Of a stretch of DNA of 64,000 nt, positions 25,802 to 34,298 are shown in pieces. The position numbers and the translations under genes are program-made. Source of the DNA: Pseudoselenomonas ruminantium. GTDB lineage: Bacteria > Bacillota > Negativicutes > Selenomonadales > Selenomonadaceae. The number at the start of each line of letters is the position of its first letter. Position 1 is the first letter of the stretch. The stretch covers positions 61,635-125,634 of the forward strand of contig SVCA01000010.1 in assembly GCA_015058625.1 (NCBI GenBank), in the 5' to 3' direction. Below the pieces are notes generated by a model. It had not been told where the DNA came from. It did no database searches and saw only the letters and a program-made list of their open reading frames with translations.

Positions 25802-27509
25802 TTTATATGCACCTACGCTGCGCAATACGCCGGCAGAAGCCGAGATTGCCAGCCATCAGCTTATGTACCGTGCGGGTATGATTCGTAAAGTTGCCGGTGG
25901 TATGTATACCTACCTGCCTTTGGGCTGGCGCGTCATCCGTAAGATTGAAGAAATCATCCGCGAGGAAATGGATGCCGCTGGCGGCCAGGAAATCGGCATG
26001 CCGATTCTGCAGCCGTCCGAGCTTTGGGAAGAAAGCGGCCGTTGGGCAGCTTATGGCGATGAAATGATGCGCATTAAAGACCGTCATGGCCGTAACTTCT
26101 GCCTTGGCCCGACGCATGAGGAAATGATTACGGATTTGGTGCGCGACGAAGTCAGCTCCTACAAGCAGCTGCCGTTGATGCTCTATCAGATTCAGGATAA
26201 GTTCCGTGATGAGCGCCGTCCGCGCTTCGGCCTCATGCGCAGCCGCGAATTCATCATGAAAGATTTGTATTCCTTCGATAAGGATATTGAGGGCATGAAT
26301 GTGTCCTATCAGAAGATGTACGATGCCTATACGAACATCTACACCCGCATGGGTCTCGAATTCCGTCCGGTAGAAGCTGACAACGGCGCTATCGGTGGCG
26401 GACACTCCCACGAGTTCACGGTGCTGGCTGAAGCCGGTGAATCCAACATTGCATACTGCACGAAGTGTGACTACGCTGCCAGCGATGAAAAAGCTGCACT
26501 TAGCCCCATCGAGGCTCCGGCAGAAGAAGAATTGCCGCTGGAAAAAGTGGCTACGCCGGGCACCAATACGATTGAAAGCCTCGTAGAGTTCTTGAACGTG
26601 CCCATCGAAAAGACCATCAAGGCCGTTGCTTACCAGTCTGATAACGGCAAGCTTGTGTTGGCCTTTGTCCGCGGTGACCATGATGTGAATGAAGTCAAGG
26701 TGATCAATCAGGTAGAAGGTGCGCTGGAACTCACCATGGCCGAAGATGAAGCCATCAAAAATGTCGGCGGCTGCCCGGGCTTTATGAGTGCGATTGGCAT
26801 TCAGCCGAGTGAAGACGTAATTGTGCTCGTTGACCCGACGGTTATGAATATGCACAATGCCGTAGCCGGTGCTAATGAAGTGGATGCGCACTACAAGAAC
26901 GTCAACCCCAAGCGTGATTTCAACGCCGAAGGCATTATCGTCACCGACCTGCGCATGGTCAAGGAAGGCGACGCCTGCCCGCACTGCGGCGCACCGATGA
27001 AGATGACCCGCGGCATTGAGGCCGGTCAGGTGTTCACGCTGGGCACGAAGTACAGCCAGGCTATGGGTGCGATGTTCCTCGATGAGCAGGGCAAACAGCA
27101 GCCGCTTTACATGGGCTGCTATGGTATCGGTGTAGGCCGTACGATGGCTGCTGCCATCGAGCAGAACAACGATGAAAACGGCATCATCTGGCCGCGTGCC
27201 ATTGCGCCGTTTGAAGTTGTTGTCGTCGCTGTCAATGCCAAGAAGGACGATCAGCTGGCTTATTCCGAAGAAATCTACAAGGAATGCAAGGCCGCAGGTT
27301 TTGATACGCTCCTCGATGACCGTAAGGAACGCGCCGGTGTCAAGTTCAAGGACTGTGACCTCATTGGCTATCCTCTGCGCGTAGTTGTTGGCCCCAAGGC
27401 TGTGGAAGAAAATCAGATTGAAATCAAGGTGCGCAGGACGGGCGAAATGTTCACCGTCAGTCGCGAAGAATATCTCGATAAAGTAAAAGAAATACTGGCA
27501 ACTCTGTAA
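25788..27509 (+). CDS. proS: Prolyl-tRNA synthetase with editing (INS) domain
   Basis: The 573-aa class II synthetase starts at ATG 25788, inside the end of ispG, behind TTGGAGGAACG. Motif 1/2 regions ([37 protein letters not shown]) and motif 3 ([18 protein letters not shown]) frame an inserted YbaK-like editing domain (about residues 225-390; [17 protein letters not shown]). This is the bacterial-type ProRS that clears mischarged Ala-tRNA(Pro). It is the last gene of the operon and ends in the TGACATGTCA-containing terminator. Confidence 0.96.
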   Translation: MRASNLYAPTLRNTPAEAEIASHQLMYRAGMIRKVAGGMYTYLPLGWRVIRKIEEIIREEMDAAGGQEIGMPILQPSELWEESGRWAAYGDEMMRIKDRHGRNFCLGPTHEEMITDLVRDEVSSYKQLPLMLYQIQDKFRDERRPRFGLMRSREFIMKDLYSFDKDIEGMNVSYQKMYDAYTNIYTRMGLEFRPVEADNGAIGGGHSHEFTVLAEAGESNIAYCTKCDYAASDEKAALSPIEAPAEEELPLEKVATPGTNTIESLVEFLNVPIEKTIKAVAYQSDNGKLVLAFVRGDHDVNEVKVINQVEGALELTMAEDEAIKNVGGCPGFMSAIGIQPSEDVIVLVDPTVMNMHNAVAGANEVDAHYKNVNPKRDFNAEGIIVTDLRMVKEGDACPHCGAPMKMTRGIEAGQVFTLGTKYSQAMGAMFLDEQGKQQPLYMGCYGIGVGRTMAAAIEQNNDENGIIWPRAIAPFEVVVVAVNAKKDDQLAYSEEIYKECKAAGFDTLLDDRKERAGVKFKDCDLIGYPLRVVVGPKAVEENQIEIKVRRTGEMFTVSREEYLDKVKEILATL

Positions 27510-27527
27510 ATAGAAAGAAATACACTC

Positions 27528-27565
27528 CTGACATGTCAATTCCGAATTGACATGTCAGTTTTTTT
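27528..27565 (+). terminator. Terminator after proS, built from two TGACATGTCA dyads
   Basis: CTGACATGTCAATTC (27528-27542) pairs perfectly with GAATTGACATGTCAG (27544-27558), then TTTTTTT (27559-27565). Each arm contains the 10-bp dyad TGACATGTCA. Confidence 0.88.
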
Positions 27566-27616
27566 ATTGGAAAGATTATTGTGAACAAGTATACATGTAC
27601 ACATAACTGTAAATGC

Positions 27617-27645
27617 TAGACTATTGTTACAATATTCCGTATAAT
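27617..27645 (+). promoter_or_regulatory. Probable promoter of the symporter gene
   Basis: TAGACT (27617-27622) and TATAAT (27640-27645) are 17 bp apart, 54 bp before the start at 27699. Confidence 0.55.
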
Positions 27646-27698
27646 AAAGACAGATGGAAGCGCATTTATTAAGGTTTTATTGTAAAGGGAGTGATAGT

Positions 27699-28922
27699 AT
27701 GAATCTTTCCATCAAAATTTTTATCGCTCTGGTTCTCTCCGTAGTGGTTGGCCTGATTGCAGGCGAACCGGCTCTGCCGTTTATCAATTGGTGGATTGCT
27801 CCGATTGGTACCATGTTCATCAATCTGATTAAGATGATGATTGTGCCGGTGGTGTTCTTCTCGCTGGTGGTTGGTATGACCAGTCTGGGGGATACTAAGA
27901 AATTGGGCCGCATTGGTGCCAAGACCGTAGTATTGTATCTGGTAACGACGGCAGTGGCTATTTTGATTGGTTTCGGTATAGCTGGTATTGTCAGCCCGGG
28001 GACAGGACTTTCACTCACCAGTGATGCTGCAGTGAAAGTGAAGGAAGCTCCCAGCCTTATGCAGGTGTTGGTGGCAATGATTCCGGCGAACCCCATTGAC
28101 GCGATGGCGAAAGCTCAGATTCTGCCGGTTATCGTCTTCTCCTTGTTTGTAGGCATTGGCATTGTCCATGTGGGCGGCGAACGGGCACAGCTTCTCATGA
28201 AGTTCTTTGATGCTGCCGCCGAAGTTTCCTACAAGATTATCGGCATTGTGATGCAGTTTGCGCCGATTGGTGTATTTGCTTTGCTGTTGCCGGTAGTAGC
28301 GAAAAATGGCCCGGCAGTTCTCCTGCCGCTGATGTCCGTTATCGGTTGTGTAGCCATTGGCTGTGTGATTCATGCTGTAGTGGTTTATTCCTCGCTGGCC
28401 CGTATTTGGGGTGGTCACACGCCGTTGGAATTCTTCCGGGGCATGAGTGAAGCCATGATGATTGCCTTCACGACCTGTTCCAGTGCGGCAGCTCTACCGG
28501 TTAACATGAAGAACTGTCAGGAAAAACTCGGGGTATCTCGTGAAGTATCCTCCTTCGTACTGCCTTTGGGCGCTACGATTAATATGGATGGTACGGCTCT
28601 TTACATGGGCGTATGTTCGCTCTTTATCGCGAATGTGTTCGGCATTGATTTGACCATGGGCCAGATGCTCATGATTATCCTGACGGGTACATTGGCTTCC
28701 ATCGGTACCGCAGGTGTTCCGGGCGCTGGTCTTATCATGCTGGCCATGGTTCTGCAGACGGCAGGTCTGCCGCTTGAAGGTCTGGCTCTCGTAGCTGGTA
28801 TCGACCGCGTGCTCGATATGTTCCGTACCTGCCTGAATATCACGGGTGATGGTGCTGTTACCATCGTGATGGATCAGGAAGAAAAGAAATATGACAGCAA
28901 TGTGGCTGGGGCAGAGGCATAA
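27699..28922 (+). CDS. Dicarboxylate/amino acid:cation symporter (DAACS family)
   Basis: The 407-aa inner-membrane transporter belongs to the GltP/DctA family, which imports glutamate, aspartate or C4-dicarboxylates with Na+ or H+. Evidence: eight or so hydrophobic segments, the serine-rich re-entrant hairpin FTTCSSAAALPVNM, the TM7 motif GATINMDGTALY, and the substrate-binding TM8 motif NITGDGAVTIVMD. The start at 27699 follows AAGGGAGTG at the right distance; the frame is open upstream without a ribosome site. It is a single-gene unit between the proS terminator and the repeat region. Substrate (glutamate versus succinate/fumarate) is not decidable here. Confidence 0.9.
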   Translation: MNLSIKIFIALVLSVVVGLIAGEPALPFINWWIAPIGTMFINLIKMMIVPVVFFSLVVGMTSLGDTKKLGRIGAKTVVLYLVTTAVAILIGFGIAGIVSPGTGLSLTSDAAVKVKEAPSLMQVLVAMIPANPIDAMAKAQILPVIVFSLFVGIGIVHVGGERAQLLMKFFDAAAEVSYKIIGIVMQFAPIGVFALLLPVVAKNGPAVLLPLMSVIGCVAIGCVIHAVVVYSSLARIWGGHTPLEFFRGMSEAMMIAFTTCSSAAALPVNMKNCQEKLGVSREVSSFVLPLGATINMDGTALYMGVCSLFIANVFGIDLTMGQMLMIILTGTLASIGTAGVPGAGLIMLAMVLQTAGLPLEGLALVAGIDRVLDMFRTCLNITGDGAVTIVMDQEEKKYDSNVAGAEA

Positions 28923-28967
28923 ATTACCACAGCTTTAGGTTTTGGCTAACATCGCTGCTCTAAGACG

Positions 28968-29044
28968 CCCGGTGGCTGATAATACTTTCCTCTGCTTATG
29001 CAGGCTTGCCTAACGCGACGGAAAGCATCATCAGCCACCGGGCT
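28968..29044 (-). repeat. Hairpin repeat element A (inverted relative to element B)
   Basis: Arms 28968-28991 and 29021-29044 pair over 24 bp with two mismatches around a 29-base loop. Read on the minus strand both mismatches become G-U wobbles, and the loop holds a small CTGC-ATAA-GCAG hairpin. The loop is about 85% identical to that of element B on the opposite strand, while the outer stem sequence is different. It shares the core TGATGCTTT/AAAGTATTA with element C. No gene overlaps it. Confidence 0.75.
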
Positions 29045-29052
29045 TATTGCGT

Positions 29053-29084
29053 ACATTACATACATTACATACATTACATACATA
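29053..29084 (+). repeat. Tandem 9-bp repeat TACATTACA, 3.5 copies
   Basis: Three exact copies of TACATTACA plus TACAT lie between hairpin elements A and B. A short hairpin (TAAGCC/GGCTTA, about 29089-29105) follows. Confidence 0.8.
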
Positions 29085-29133
29085 TGCTAAGCCTCTTCGG
29101 CTTATGTGTGATATTAATGTTCAGTTGTATCGG

Positions 29134-29259
29134 AAGTTCGAGTCTGTGATGGAACTGAGGCGGGCGGGGGAGGCGGTTGCTTTCGGCAGCGTTAGACAAG
29201 CCTGTATAAGCAGACGAAAGTAATTGCCTCCCCCGCCCGCCCTCTCGTGCCACGAACTT
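29134..29259 (+). repeat. Hairpin repeat element B with outer AAGTTCG/CGAACTT stem
   Basis: The main arms (about 29157-29185 and 29215-29245) are GC-rich and pair over about 27 bp around a 29-base loop closely matching element A's loop in reverse orientation. On the plus strand the inner CTGT-ATAA-GCAG hairpin keeps its pairing with a G-U wobble. A further 7-bp pair, AAGTTCG (29134-29140) with CGAACTT (29253-29259), encloses it; element D has an equivalent. Together with A it fills the 419-bp gene-free interval 28923-29341, in which I see no coding sequence. Confidence 0.72.
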
Positions 29260-29273
29260 AACCTCTGAAAATA

Positions 29274-29302
29274 TTGACAAACAATTTCCCTCTCGCTACA
29301 AT
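29274..29302 (+). promoter_or_regulatory. Promoter of the RpiB-like gene
   Basis: Consensus TTGACA (29274-29279) and TACAAT (29297-29302) are spaced by 17 bp, 39 bp before the ATG. Confidence 0.75.
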
Positions 29303-29341
29303 CATATTATCGTTAATGGATTGTAACGGGAGGTTTTTCTA

Positions 29342-29803
29342 ATGAAAATTGCAATGGCCAATGACCATGCCGGTACGCGGCTGAAAGAGGAAATCAAGAA
29401 GTATCTGGAAAGCGAAGGCCATGAGGTCAAGGATTTTGGTACTTATGATGAAGAATCCTGCGACCTGTCGGATTTTGTCCTGCCGGCAGCAACGGCTGTG
29501 GCCAAGGGTGAATGTGAGCGCGGTATTTTTGTCGATGGCGTAGGTTATGGCAGTGCCATGATTGCCAACAAACTACGCGGCATCTTCGCTGTGGTTTGCC
29601 AGGACCCGTTCTGTGCAGCTCTGGCTCGTCAGCATAATGATTCCAACGTACTCTGCTTGGGCGGTAAGATTATCGGTGGCGCTATTGCTATGGAAACGGT
29701 GAAGACCTGGATGCATACGGATCCGCTGACGGCTGAAAAATATGTGCGCCGCGTAGAAAAAGTTAAGCAGATTGACGCAGAGCATACGGTAGCCGTCAAG
29801 TAA
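29342..29803 (+). CDS. RpiB/LacA/LacB-family sugar-phosphate isomerase-like protein, catalytic Cys replaced
   Basis: The 153-aa protein has the RpiB fold: AMANDHAGTRLKEEI at the start and ARQHNDSNVLCLGGKIIGG near residues 100-118 are characteristic. RpiB interconverts ribose-5-P and ribulose-5-P; LacAB isomerise galactose-6-P. In the segment that normally reads I/L-C-G-T-G-I-G, with the catalytic Cys, this protein reads FVDGVGYGS, so the Cys is Asp and the loop differs. It may act on another substrate or by another base. AACGGGAGG precedes ATG 29342 and a consensus promoter lies upstream. It is followed by yceD with its own promoter. Confidence 0.8.
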   Translation: MKIAMANDHAGTRLKEEIKKYLESEGHEVKDFGTYDEESCDLSDFVLPAATAVAKGECERGIFVDGVGYGSAMIANKLRGIFAVVCQDPFCAALARQHNDSNVLCLGGKIIGGAIAMETVKTWMHTDPLTAEKYVRRVEKVKQIDAEHTVAVK

Positions 29804-29809
29804 AATGCG

Positions 29810-29838
29810 TTGACAAACGGGGTAGCAACTGTTAAAAT
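29810..29838 (+). promoter_or_regulatory. Promoter of yceD-rpmF
   Basis: TTGACA (29810-29815) and TAAAAT (29833-29838) with 17-bp spacing lie immediately after the upstream stop codon. Confidence 0.72.
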
Positions 29839-29858
29839 AGTTCGAGGTTGATGCTGAA

Positions 29859-30359
29859 ATGATGAATATTAATATTGCTGAATTACAAACTGATTTAGGC
29901 AGGGAGCTGCCCTTTTCTTTTGCGGTGACAGCAGCTGAATTGGATGCCCTAAGTGATGATTACAAGTTCGAAGACCCCATAAAGGTCACAGGGACTGTAG
30001 TTTATACAGGCATGCGTTGGCGCGTCAGCGGCAAGATTGAAGTGGTCAAGACTTTCGTTTGCAATCGATGCCTTACAGACTGCCGCGAAGAACAGGTACA
30101 TGAATTTTCCGAAGACTTCACCCGTGATGAAGGCGAGGACGATTCGGTAAATGTCTTTAGCGGGGATTTGCTGGACATTGAGGATATGGTACGGGATACC
30201 CTGCTGGCGGCCCAGTCCCTCAGTAATATATGCAAGCCCGATTGCAAGGGGCTTTGCCCGAAGTGCGGGCATAACTTAAATGAAGGCGATTGCGGTTGTG
30301 ACCGCTTTGTGCCAGACCCGCGCATGGCAGCATTACAGCAATTATTGAAGAAAGACTAA
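29859..30359 (+). CDS. YceD family (DUF177) protein
   Basis: The 166-aa protein belongs to the DUF177/YceD family, usually encoded just before rpmF and linked to 23S rRNA accumulation. It has the internal FVCNRCLTDCREE knuckle (CxxC) and a C-terminal Cys cluster CKPDCKGLCPKCGHNLNEGD with CGCD, consistent with metal binding. Two ATGs occur in tandem (29859, 29862). The yceD-rpmF-fap/fab order is standard in bacteria, and here fapR follows. Exact biochemistry is not settled. Confidence 0.88.
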   Translation: MMNINIAELQTDLGRELPFSFAVTAAELDALSDDYKFEDPIKVTGTVVYTGMRWRVSGKIEVVKTFVCNRCLTDCREEQVHEFSEDFTRDEGEDDSVNVFSGDLLDIEDMVRDTLLAAQSLSNICKPDCKGLCPKCGHNLNEGDCGCDRFVPDPRMAALQQLLKKD

Positions 30360-30392
30360 GCATAAAGCTAGTTTCAAGGAGGTGTATCCGAA

Positions 30393-30572
30393 ATGGCAGT
30401 TCCAAAGAGAAAAATGTCCAAGGCTCGCCGCGACCAGCGCCGTGCTAATTGGAAGCTGGAGGCTCCGGGCTACGTTGCTTGCCCCCAGTGCCACGAACCG
30501 AAGATGCCCCATCATGTATGCCCTGAATGCGGCTACTATGACGGCAAAGAGGTTGTTGCTGCAGCTGAATAA
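30393..30572 (+). CDS. rpmF: 50S ribosomal protein L32
   Basis: The 59-aa basic protein starts [20 protein letters not shown], the universal L32 N-terminus. A zinc ribbon follows ([21 protein letters not shown]; four Cys present, so this is the zinc-binding form). AAGGAGGTG lies upstream of ATG 30393. It is cotranscribed with yceD and ends in a terminator that separates it from fapR. Confidence 0.97.
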   Translation: MAVPKRKMSKARRDQRRANWKLEAPGYVACPQCHEPKMPHHVCPECGYYDGKEVVAAAE

Positions 30573-30582
30573 GCAAAAATAT

Positions 30583-30618
30583 ATAAGCAGGACGGCATAG
30601 TCCTGCTTATTTCTTTTG
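30583..30618 (+). terminator. Terminator after rpmF
   Basis: ATAAGCAGGAC (30583-30593) pairs perfectly with GTCCTGCTTAT (30600-30610), followed by TTTCTTTT. Confidence 0.85.
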
Positions 30619-30656
30619 CCGGATAAGGACTTCTGGAAATAAATGACATTTGCCCC

Positions 30657-30720
30657 TTGCATTTTTAGTATGTACAACGTATAATAGGCAATGTTATGAG
30701 ATTGTAATAGCAGGTACTAA
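30657..30720 (+). promoter_or_regulatory. fapR-fab operon promoter with FapR operator
   Basis: TTGCAT (30657-30662) and TATAAT (30680-30685) have 17-bp spacing. Downstream, 30704-30720 reads on the minus strand TTAGTACCTGCTATTAC, close to the known FapR operator and nearly identical to the two sites at 10594-10633. The operator lies in the early transcribed region, so bound FapR would block clearance. A degenerate TTAGTATGTAC in the spacer could be a second half-site. Confidence 0.8.
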
Positions 30721-30740
30721 TTTCGGAAGGAGGTGTACGA

Positions 30741-31301
30741 ATGGCAAGAGTGAAGAAGAAAATCCGTCAGGAACAGCTGATTGAGAAGGTCAAGAACAAG
30801 CCCTTCCTCACCGATGAGGAACTGGCCAAGCAGTTGGACGTCAGCGTTCAGACCATCCGCCTCGACCGTCTGGAACTGGGAATTCCTGAATTACGCGGAC
30901 GTATCAGGAAGATGGCGGAAAATGCGCAGAACAAGGTAAAGGCCATCCAGAGCAATGAAGTGGTGGGTGAGCTTATCGACCTGGAGCTTGGTCATTCGGG
31001 CATTTCCCTGTTGAAAATCACGGAGGACATGGTCTTTGGCAAGACCCAGATTGCCAAGGGACACTTCATGTTCTCCCAGGCCGATTCGCTGGCCATGGCT
31101 ATTGTGGATGCGCCAATGGCGGTTACAGGTGTGGCCAATGTGAAGTACAAGGTGCCTGTTCATGTGGGCGAAAAGCTGATTGCCAAGGCGGAAATCGTCA
31201 AGGTACGCGGCAATAAATATTTTATATGGGTCAAGACCCATAATGAGACCCAAGAAGTTTTCCGAGCGAAATTCATCGTGGTTTCGTGGGGAGAAAAGTA
31301 A
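30741..31301 (+). CDS. fapR: Fatty acid biosynthesis transcriptional repressor FapR
   Basis: The 186-aa repressor has an N-terminal DeoR-like winged HTH (residues about 8-55; FLTDEELAKQLDVSVQTIRL) and a C-terminal hot-dog domain (about 75-186; DSLAMAIVDAPMAVTGVANV, FIWVKTHNETQEVF) that binds malonyl-CoA. Malonyl-CoA releases it from DNA, so lipid genes are induced when precursor accumulates. GGAAGGAGGTG precedes the ATG. It heads the fab operon and has a matching operator in its own leader, giving autoregulation; a second operator pair lies at 10.6 kb in front of a 49-aa gene. Confidence 0.95.
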   Translation: MARVKKKIRQEQLIEKVKNKPFLTDEELAKQLDVSVQTIRLDRLELGIPELRGRIRKMAENAQNKVKAIQSNEVVGELIDLELGHSGISLLKITEDMVFGKTQIAKGHFMFSQADSLAMAIVDAPMAVTGVANVKYKVPVHVGEKLIAKAEIVKVRGNKYFIWVKTHNETQEVFRAKFIVVSWGEK

Positions 31302-31316
31302 GGGGGAAATAGATTC

Positions 31317-32336
31317 GTGAAAATTGCAGTTGATGCAATGGGCGGGGACTTTGCTCCGGAACAAATCGTTTTCGGTGCCGTACGGGCAGCGAAAAAATAC
31401 GGTTGTGAAATCGTACTGGTGGGGGATGAGGAAAAAATCCGCGAGGTATTGAAGCGGGAAAAGGGCTGGGAAAAGCTCGGCATTACGATTCACCATACCA
31501 GTCAGGTTATTGAGATGGATGAACATCCTGCTGATGCAGTGCGGACGAAGAAGGATTCTTCCGTGGTTGTGGCGACGAGGCTCGTCAAGGATGGGCAGTG
31601 TGATGCGGTGCTTTCCGCTGGCAGCACAGGGGCAGCCGTTACAGCAGCCCAGCTCATCTTGAAACGCATCAAGGGCATTGGCCGTCCGACCATTGCGACG
31701 CCGATTCCGACGCCCAAGGGCGTAACGCTGATGCTCGACTCTGGTGCCAATGTGGACTCCAAGCCCATTCATCTGGTACAGAGCGGCATGATGGGCTCCA
31801 TTTATGCGGAATATGTATTCGGCATAAAAAATCCCCGCGTGGGACTTTTGAATATCGGTGAGGAAGAAACCAAGGGCAACGAACAGGCCCGCGAGACCTA
31901 TCCTCTGTTGAAGGAACTGCATAGCATAAACTTCTGCGGCAACGCAGAAGGCCGTGATATTCCCAAAGGCAACTTTGATGTTGTAATTTGTGATGGATTT
32001 GTCGGCAATGTTGTGTTAAAATTTGCAGAGGGCTTAGCCAAGACCATCATGAAGCTGATTAAGGAAGCCATCAAAGATGGCGGCATTCTGGCAAAGCTGG
32101 GCGCACTGCTCCTGATGCCGACGCTCAAGAAGCTGGGTAAGCGTCTGGATGCTTCCGAATACGGCGGTGCACCGCTTTTAGGTGTCAACGGTGTCTGTAT
32201 CATCAGTCATGGTTCGTCAAATGCCAAGTCCATTTGCAGTGCTATCGGAGTAGCCAATGATTATGTGAACGGTAAGGTACTGGAGCATATCAAGGAAACT
32301 CTGGAACAAGAAGAAATGTTAACGAAAGAGTCTTAA
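31317..32336 (+). CDS. plsX: Phosphate acyltransferase PlsX
   Basis: The 339-aa enzyme makes acyl-phosphate from acyl-ACP at the membrane surface for PlsY-dependent phospholipid synthesis. Motifs: VAVDAMGGDFAPE-like IAVDAMGGDFAPEQIVFGA at the N-terminus, SAGSTGAAVTAAQLIL, RPTIATPIPTPKG and VICDGFVGNVVLKFAEG. GTG start at 31317 behind AAGGGGGA. It lies 15 bp after fapR. In many Firmicutes fabH would follow; here the next gene is fabK. Confidence 0.95.
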   Translation: MKIAVDAMGGDFAPEQIVFGAVRAAKKYGCEIVLVGDEEKIREVLKREKGWEKLGITIHHTSQVIEMDEHPADAVRTKKDSSVVVATRLVKDGQCDAVLSAGSTGAAVTAAQLILKRIKGIGRPTIATPIPTPKGVTLMLDSGANVDSKPIHLVQSGMMGSIYAEYVFGIKNPRVGLLNIGEEETKGNEQARETYPLLKELHSINFCGNAEGRDIPKGNFDVVICDGFVGNVVLKFAEGLAKTIMKLIKEAIKDGGILAKLGALLLMPTLKKLGKRLDASEYGGAPLLGVNGVCIISHGSSNAKSICSAIGVANDYVNGKVLEHIKETLEQEEMLTKES

Positions 32337-32389
32337 TCGTGGCCGGACGAGGAATCCAGCGTTGAGAGAGGCTAAGGAGGACGTATTTA

Positions 32390-33337
32390 ATGTTTGAAAA
32401 CAATGCAATCTGTAAGTTACTGAACATAAAGTACCCGATTTTCCAAGGCGGCATGGCTTGGATTGGTACGGCTGAACTGGCTTCGGCAGTATCCAATGCC
32501 GGTGGTCTGGGCATTATTGGTGCCGGCCATATGCCACCAGATGTTCTGCGGGCAGAGATTCAGAAGTGCAAGGGCTGGACGGATAAGCCGTTCGGTGTAA
32601 ATATCATGCTCATGAGTCCCTTCGTCAAGGAAGTCATGCAGGTTGTTATCGATGAAAAAGTTCCGGTTATTACAACCGGTGCCGGCAACCCCGGCGAATA
32701 TATGCCGGCACTCAAGGAAATCGGCACGAAGGTTATTCCGGTAGTGGCTTCCGTTGCTCTGGCCAAGCGTCTGGTGCGTGCCGGTGCGGATGCCGTTATC
32801 GCTGAAGGTACGGAATCCGGCGGTCATATCGGTGAAATCACGACGATGGCTCTGCTGCCGCAGGTGGTAGATGCTGTTGATGTGCCGGTAATCGGTGCCG
32901 GCGGTATCGGTGATTCCCGTGGTATGGCAGCAGCTTTTGCGCTGGGCGCACAGGCTGTACAGATGGGTTCCCGCTTTGTCCTCAGTGAGGAGTGCATTGC
33001 GCATGAGAACTACAAAAACCTCGTGCTCAAGGCCAAAGACCGTTCCACGGTGGTTACGGGCAGAAGCCTTGGTCATCCGGCGCGTATTATCGCTAACAAA
33101 CTTTCCCGTAAGTATGAGGAAATGGAAGCTGCCGGTGCATCCGCAGAAGAACTGGAAAAGCTGGGCGCAGGCACGCTGCACCTCGCTACGCACAAGGGGG
33201 ACGTGGAAAATGGTTCCGTCATGATTGGCGAAATTTCCGGTATGTTGAGCGACATCAAGCCGGTAAAACAGATTATTGAAGACATTGTGGGAGGACTTCC
33301 CAATGTTATAAATGCTATTCAGGGTAATTGCAAATAA
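32390..33337 (+). CDS. fabK: Enoyl-ACP reductase II (FMN-dependent)
   Basis: The 315-aa TIM-barrel flavoprotein catalyses the last step of each fatty-acid elongation cycle. It belongs to the nitronate-monooxygenase-like family: YPIFQGGMAWIGTAELASAV, NAGGLGIIGAG, IAEGTESGGHIGE and GAGGIGDSRGMAAAFALGAQ for FMN phosphate binding. FabK replaces the triclosan-sensitive FabI in many Firmicutes. TAAGGAGGACG precedes ATG 32390. Its position between plsX and fabD supports FabK over a generic NMO. Confidence 0.93.
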   Translation: MFENNAICKLLNIKYPIFQGGMAWIGTAELASAVSNAGGLGIIGAGHMPPDVLRAEIQKCKGWTDKPFGVNIMLMSPFVKEVMQVVIDEKVPVITTGAGNPGEYMPALKEIGTKVIPVVASVALAKRLVRAGADAVIAEGTESGGHIGEITTMALLPQVVDAVDVPVIGAGGIGDSRGMAAAFALGAQAVQMGSRFVLSEECIAHENYKNLVLKAKDRSTVVTGRSLGHPARIIANKLSRKYEEMEAAGASAEELEKLGAGTLHLATHKGDVENGSVMIGEISGMLSDIKPVKQIIEDIVGGLPNVINAIQGNCK

Positions 33338-33352
33338 TTGGGGGTTATAGTC

Positions 33353-34297
33353 TTGAATAAATTAGCATTTGTATTCCCAGGTCAGGGTGCTCAGGCCGTA
33401 GGCATGGGCAAGGATTTTTGTGAGCAGTATGAAGTAGCAAAGAAACTCTTTAAGGAAGCAGACGAAGCGCTGGGCTATTCCATTAAGGATATGTGCTTTG
33501 AAGGCCCCGCAGAGGATTTGAAGCTGACGGCAAACACGCAGCCTGCAATTCTGACCATGAGTGTAATTGCCAATGAAATTCTGAAGGAACACGGCATTCA
33601 GCCGGATGTTGTCGGTGGTCACAGCCTCGGCGAATATTCTGCGCTCGTTGCTGCTGATGTCATGAACTTCCAGGATGCAGTGCTGCTCGTGCATAAGCGC
33701 GGCCAGTTTATGCAGGAGGCTGTACCTGTTGGTCAGGGCGGCATGGCAGCAATCATCGGCCTTAGCGATGAGGTTATCGTAGAGGCTTGTGAGAAGGCAA
33801 CGAAAACTGCCGGTGAGGTGCAGGCGGTTAACTTCAACTGCCCCGGTCAGACGGTTATTGCCGGTACGACGGCTGGCGTAGAAGCAGCGGTGGAGACCTT
33901 GAAGGCTGCCGGTGCCAAGAAGGCCGTTATTCTGCCGGTATCCGCTCCGTTCCATTCCACGCTGATGAAACCTGCTGCGGTGAAGCTGGCTGCTGAACTC
34001 GACAAGGTTGACATCCGCGATGCCAAGATTCCGGTGGTTTCCAACTACACGGGCAAGCTCGAAGAAAGTGCGGCTGACATCAAGGCTAATCTCGTGGCAC
34101 AGGCAGACCATCCGGTTAAGTGGATTGACTGCGTAAAGACCATGCAGGAATTCGGCGCGGATACCTTCGTAGAAGCTGGACCGGGCAAGACGCTCTGCGG
34201 CTTCAACCGTCGTATCGACAAGAGCCTTACCAGCATGAACGTCGAAAATATCGAATCCCTGCAAAAAACTCTTGACTATTTCAAGGAGGTTCGCTAA
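33353..34297 (+). CDS. fabD: Malonyl-CoA:ACP transacylase
   Basis: The 314-aa enzyme charges ACP with malonate. It has [15 protein letters not shown] at the N-terminus, the nucleophile Ser in [13 protein letters not shown] (residue about 90), the Arg/His region in [13 protein letters not shown] and catalytic His in [13 protein letters not shown] start at 33353, eight bases after GGGGG, gives the family's usual N-terminus [10 protein letters not shown]; the ATG at 33338 abuts the fabK stop and has no site of its own. Confidence 0.95.
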   Translation: MNKLAFVFPGQGAQAVGMGKDFCEQYEVAKKLFKEADEALGYSIKDMCFEGPAEDLKLTANTQPAILTMSVIANEILKEHGIQPDVVGGHSLGEYSALVAADVMNFQDAVLLVHKRGQFMQEAVPVGQGGMAAIIGLSDEVIVEACEKATKTAGEVQAVNFNCPGQTVIAGTTAGVEAAVETLKAAGAKKAVILPVSAPFHSTLMKPAAVKLAAELDKVDIRDAKIPVVSNYTGKLEESAADIKANLVAQADHPVKWIDCVKTMQEFGADTFVEAGPGKTLCGFNRRIDKSLTSMNVENIESLQKTLDYFKEVR

Positions 34298-34298
34298 T

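Noticed and set aside
25803..27539. 578-codon frame opposite proS
   Set aside because: Full-length antisense frames arise from codon bias; it has no motif, promoter or ribosome site.
28992..29020. GCCTAAC/GTTAGAC in the loops of elements A and B, resembling integron attC core sites (RYYYAAC/GTTRRRY)
   Set aside because: The motif is in the loop, not in the paired terminal core sites, and there are no gene cassettes or integrase, so an attC site is unlikely.
29074..29280. 68-codon minus-strand frame in the A/B repeat region
   Set aside because: It has no start signal and runs through hairpin B; treated as chance.
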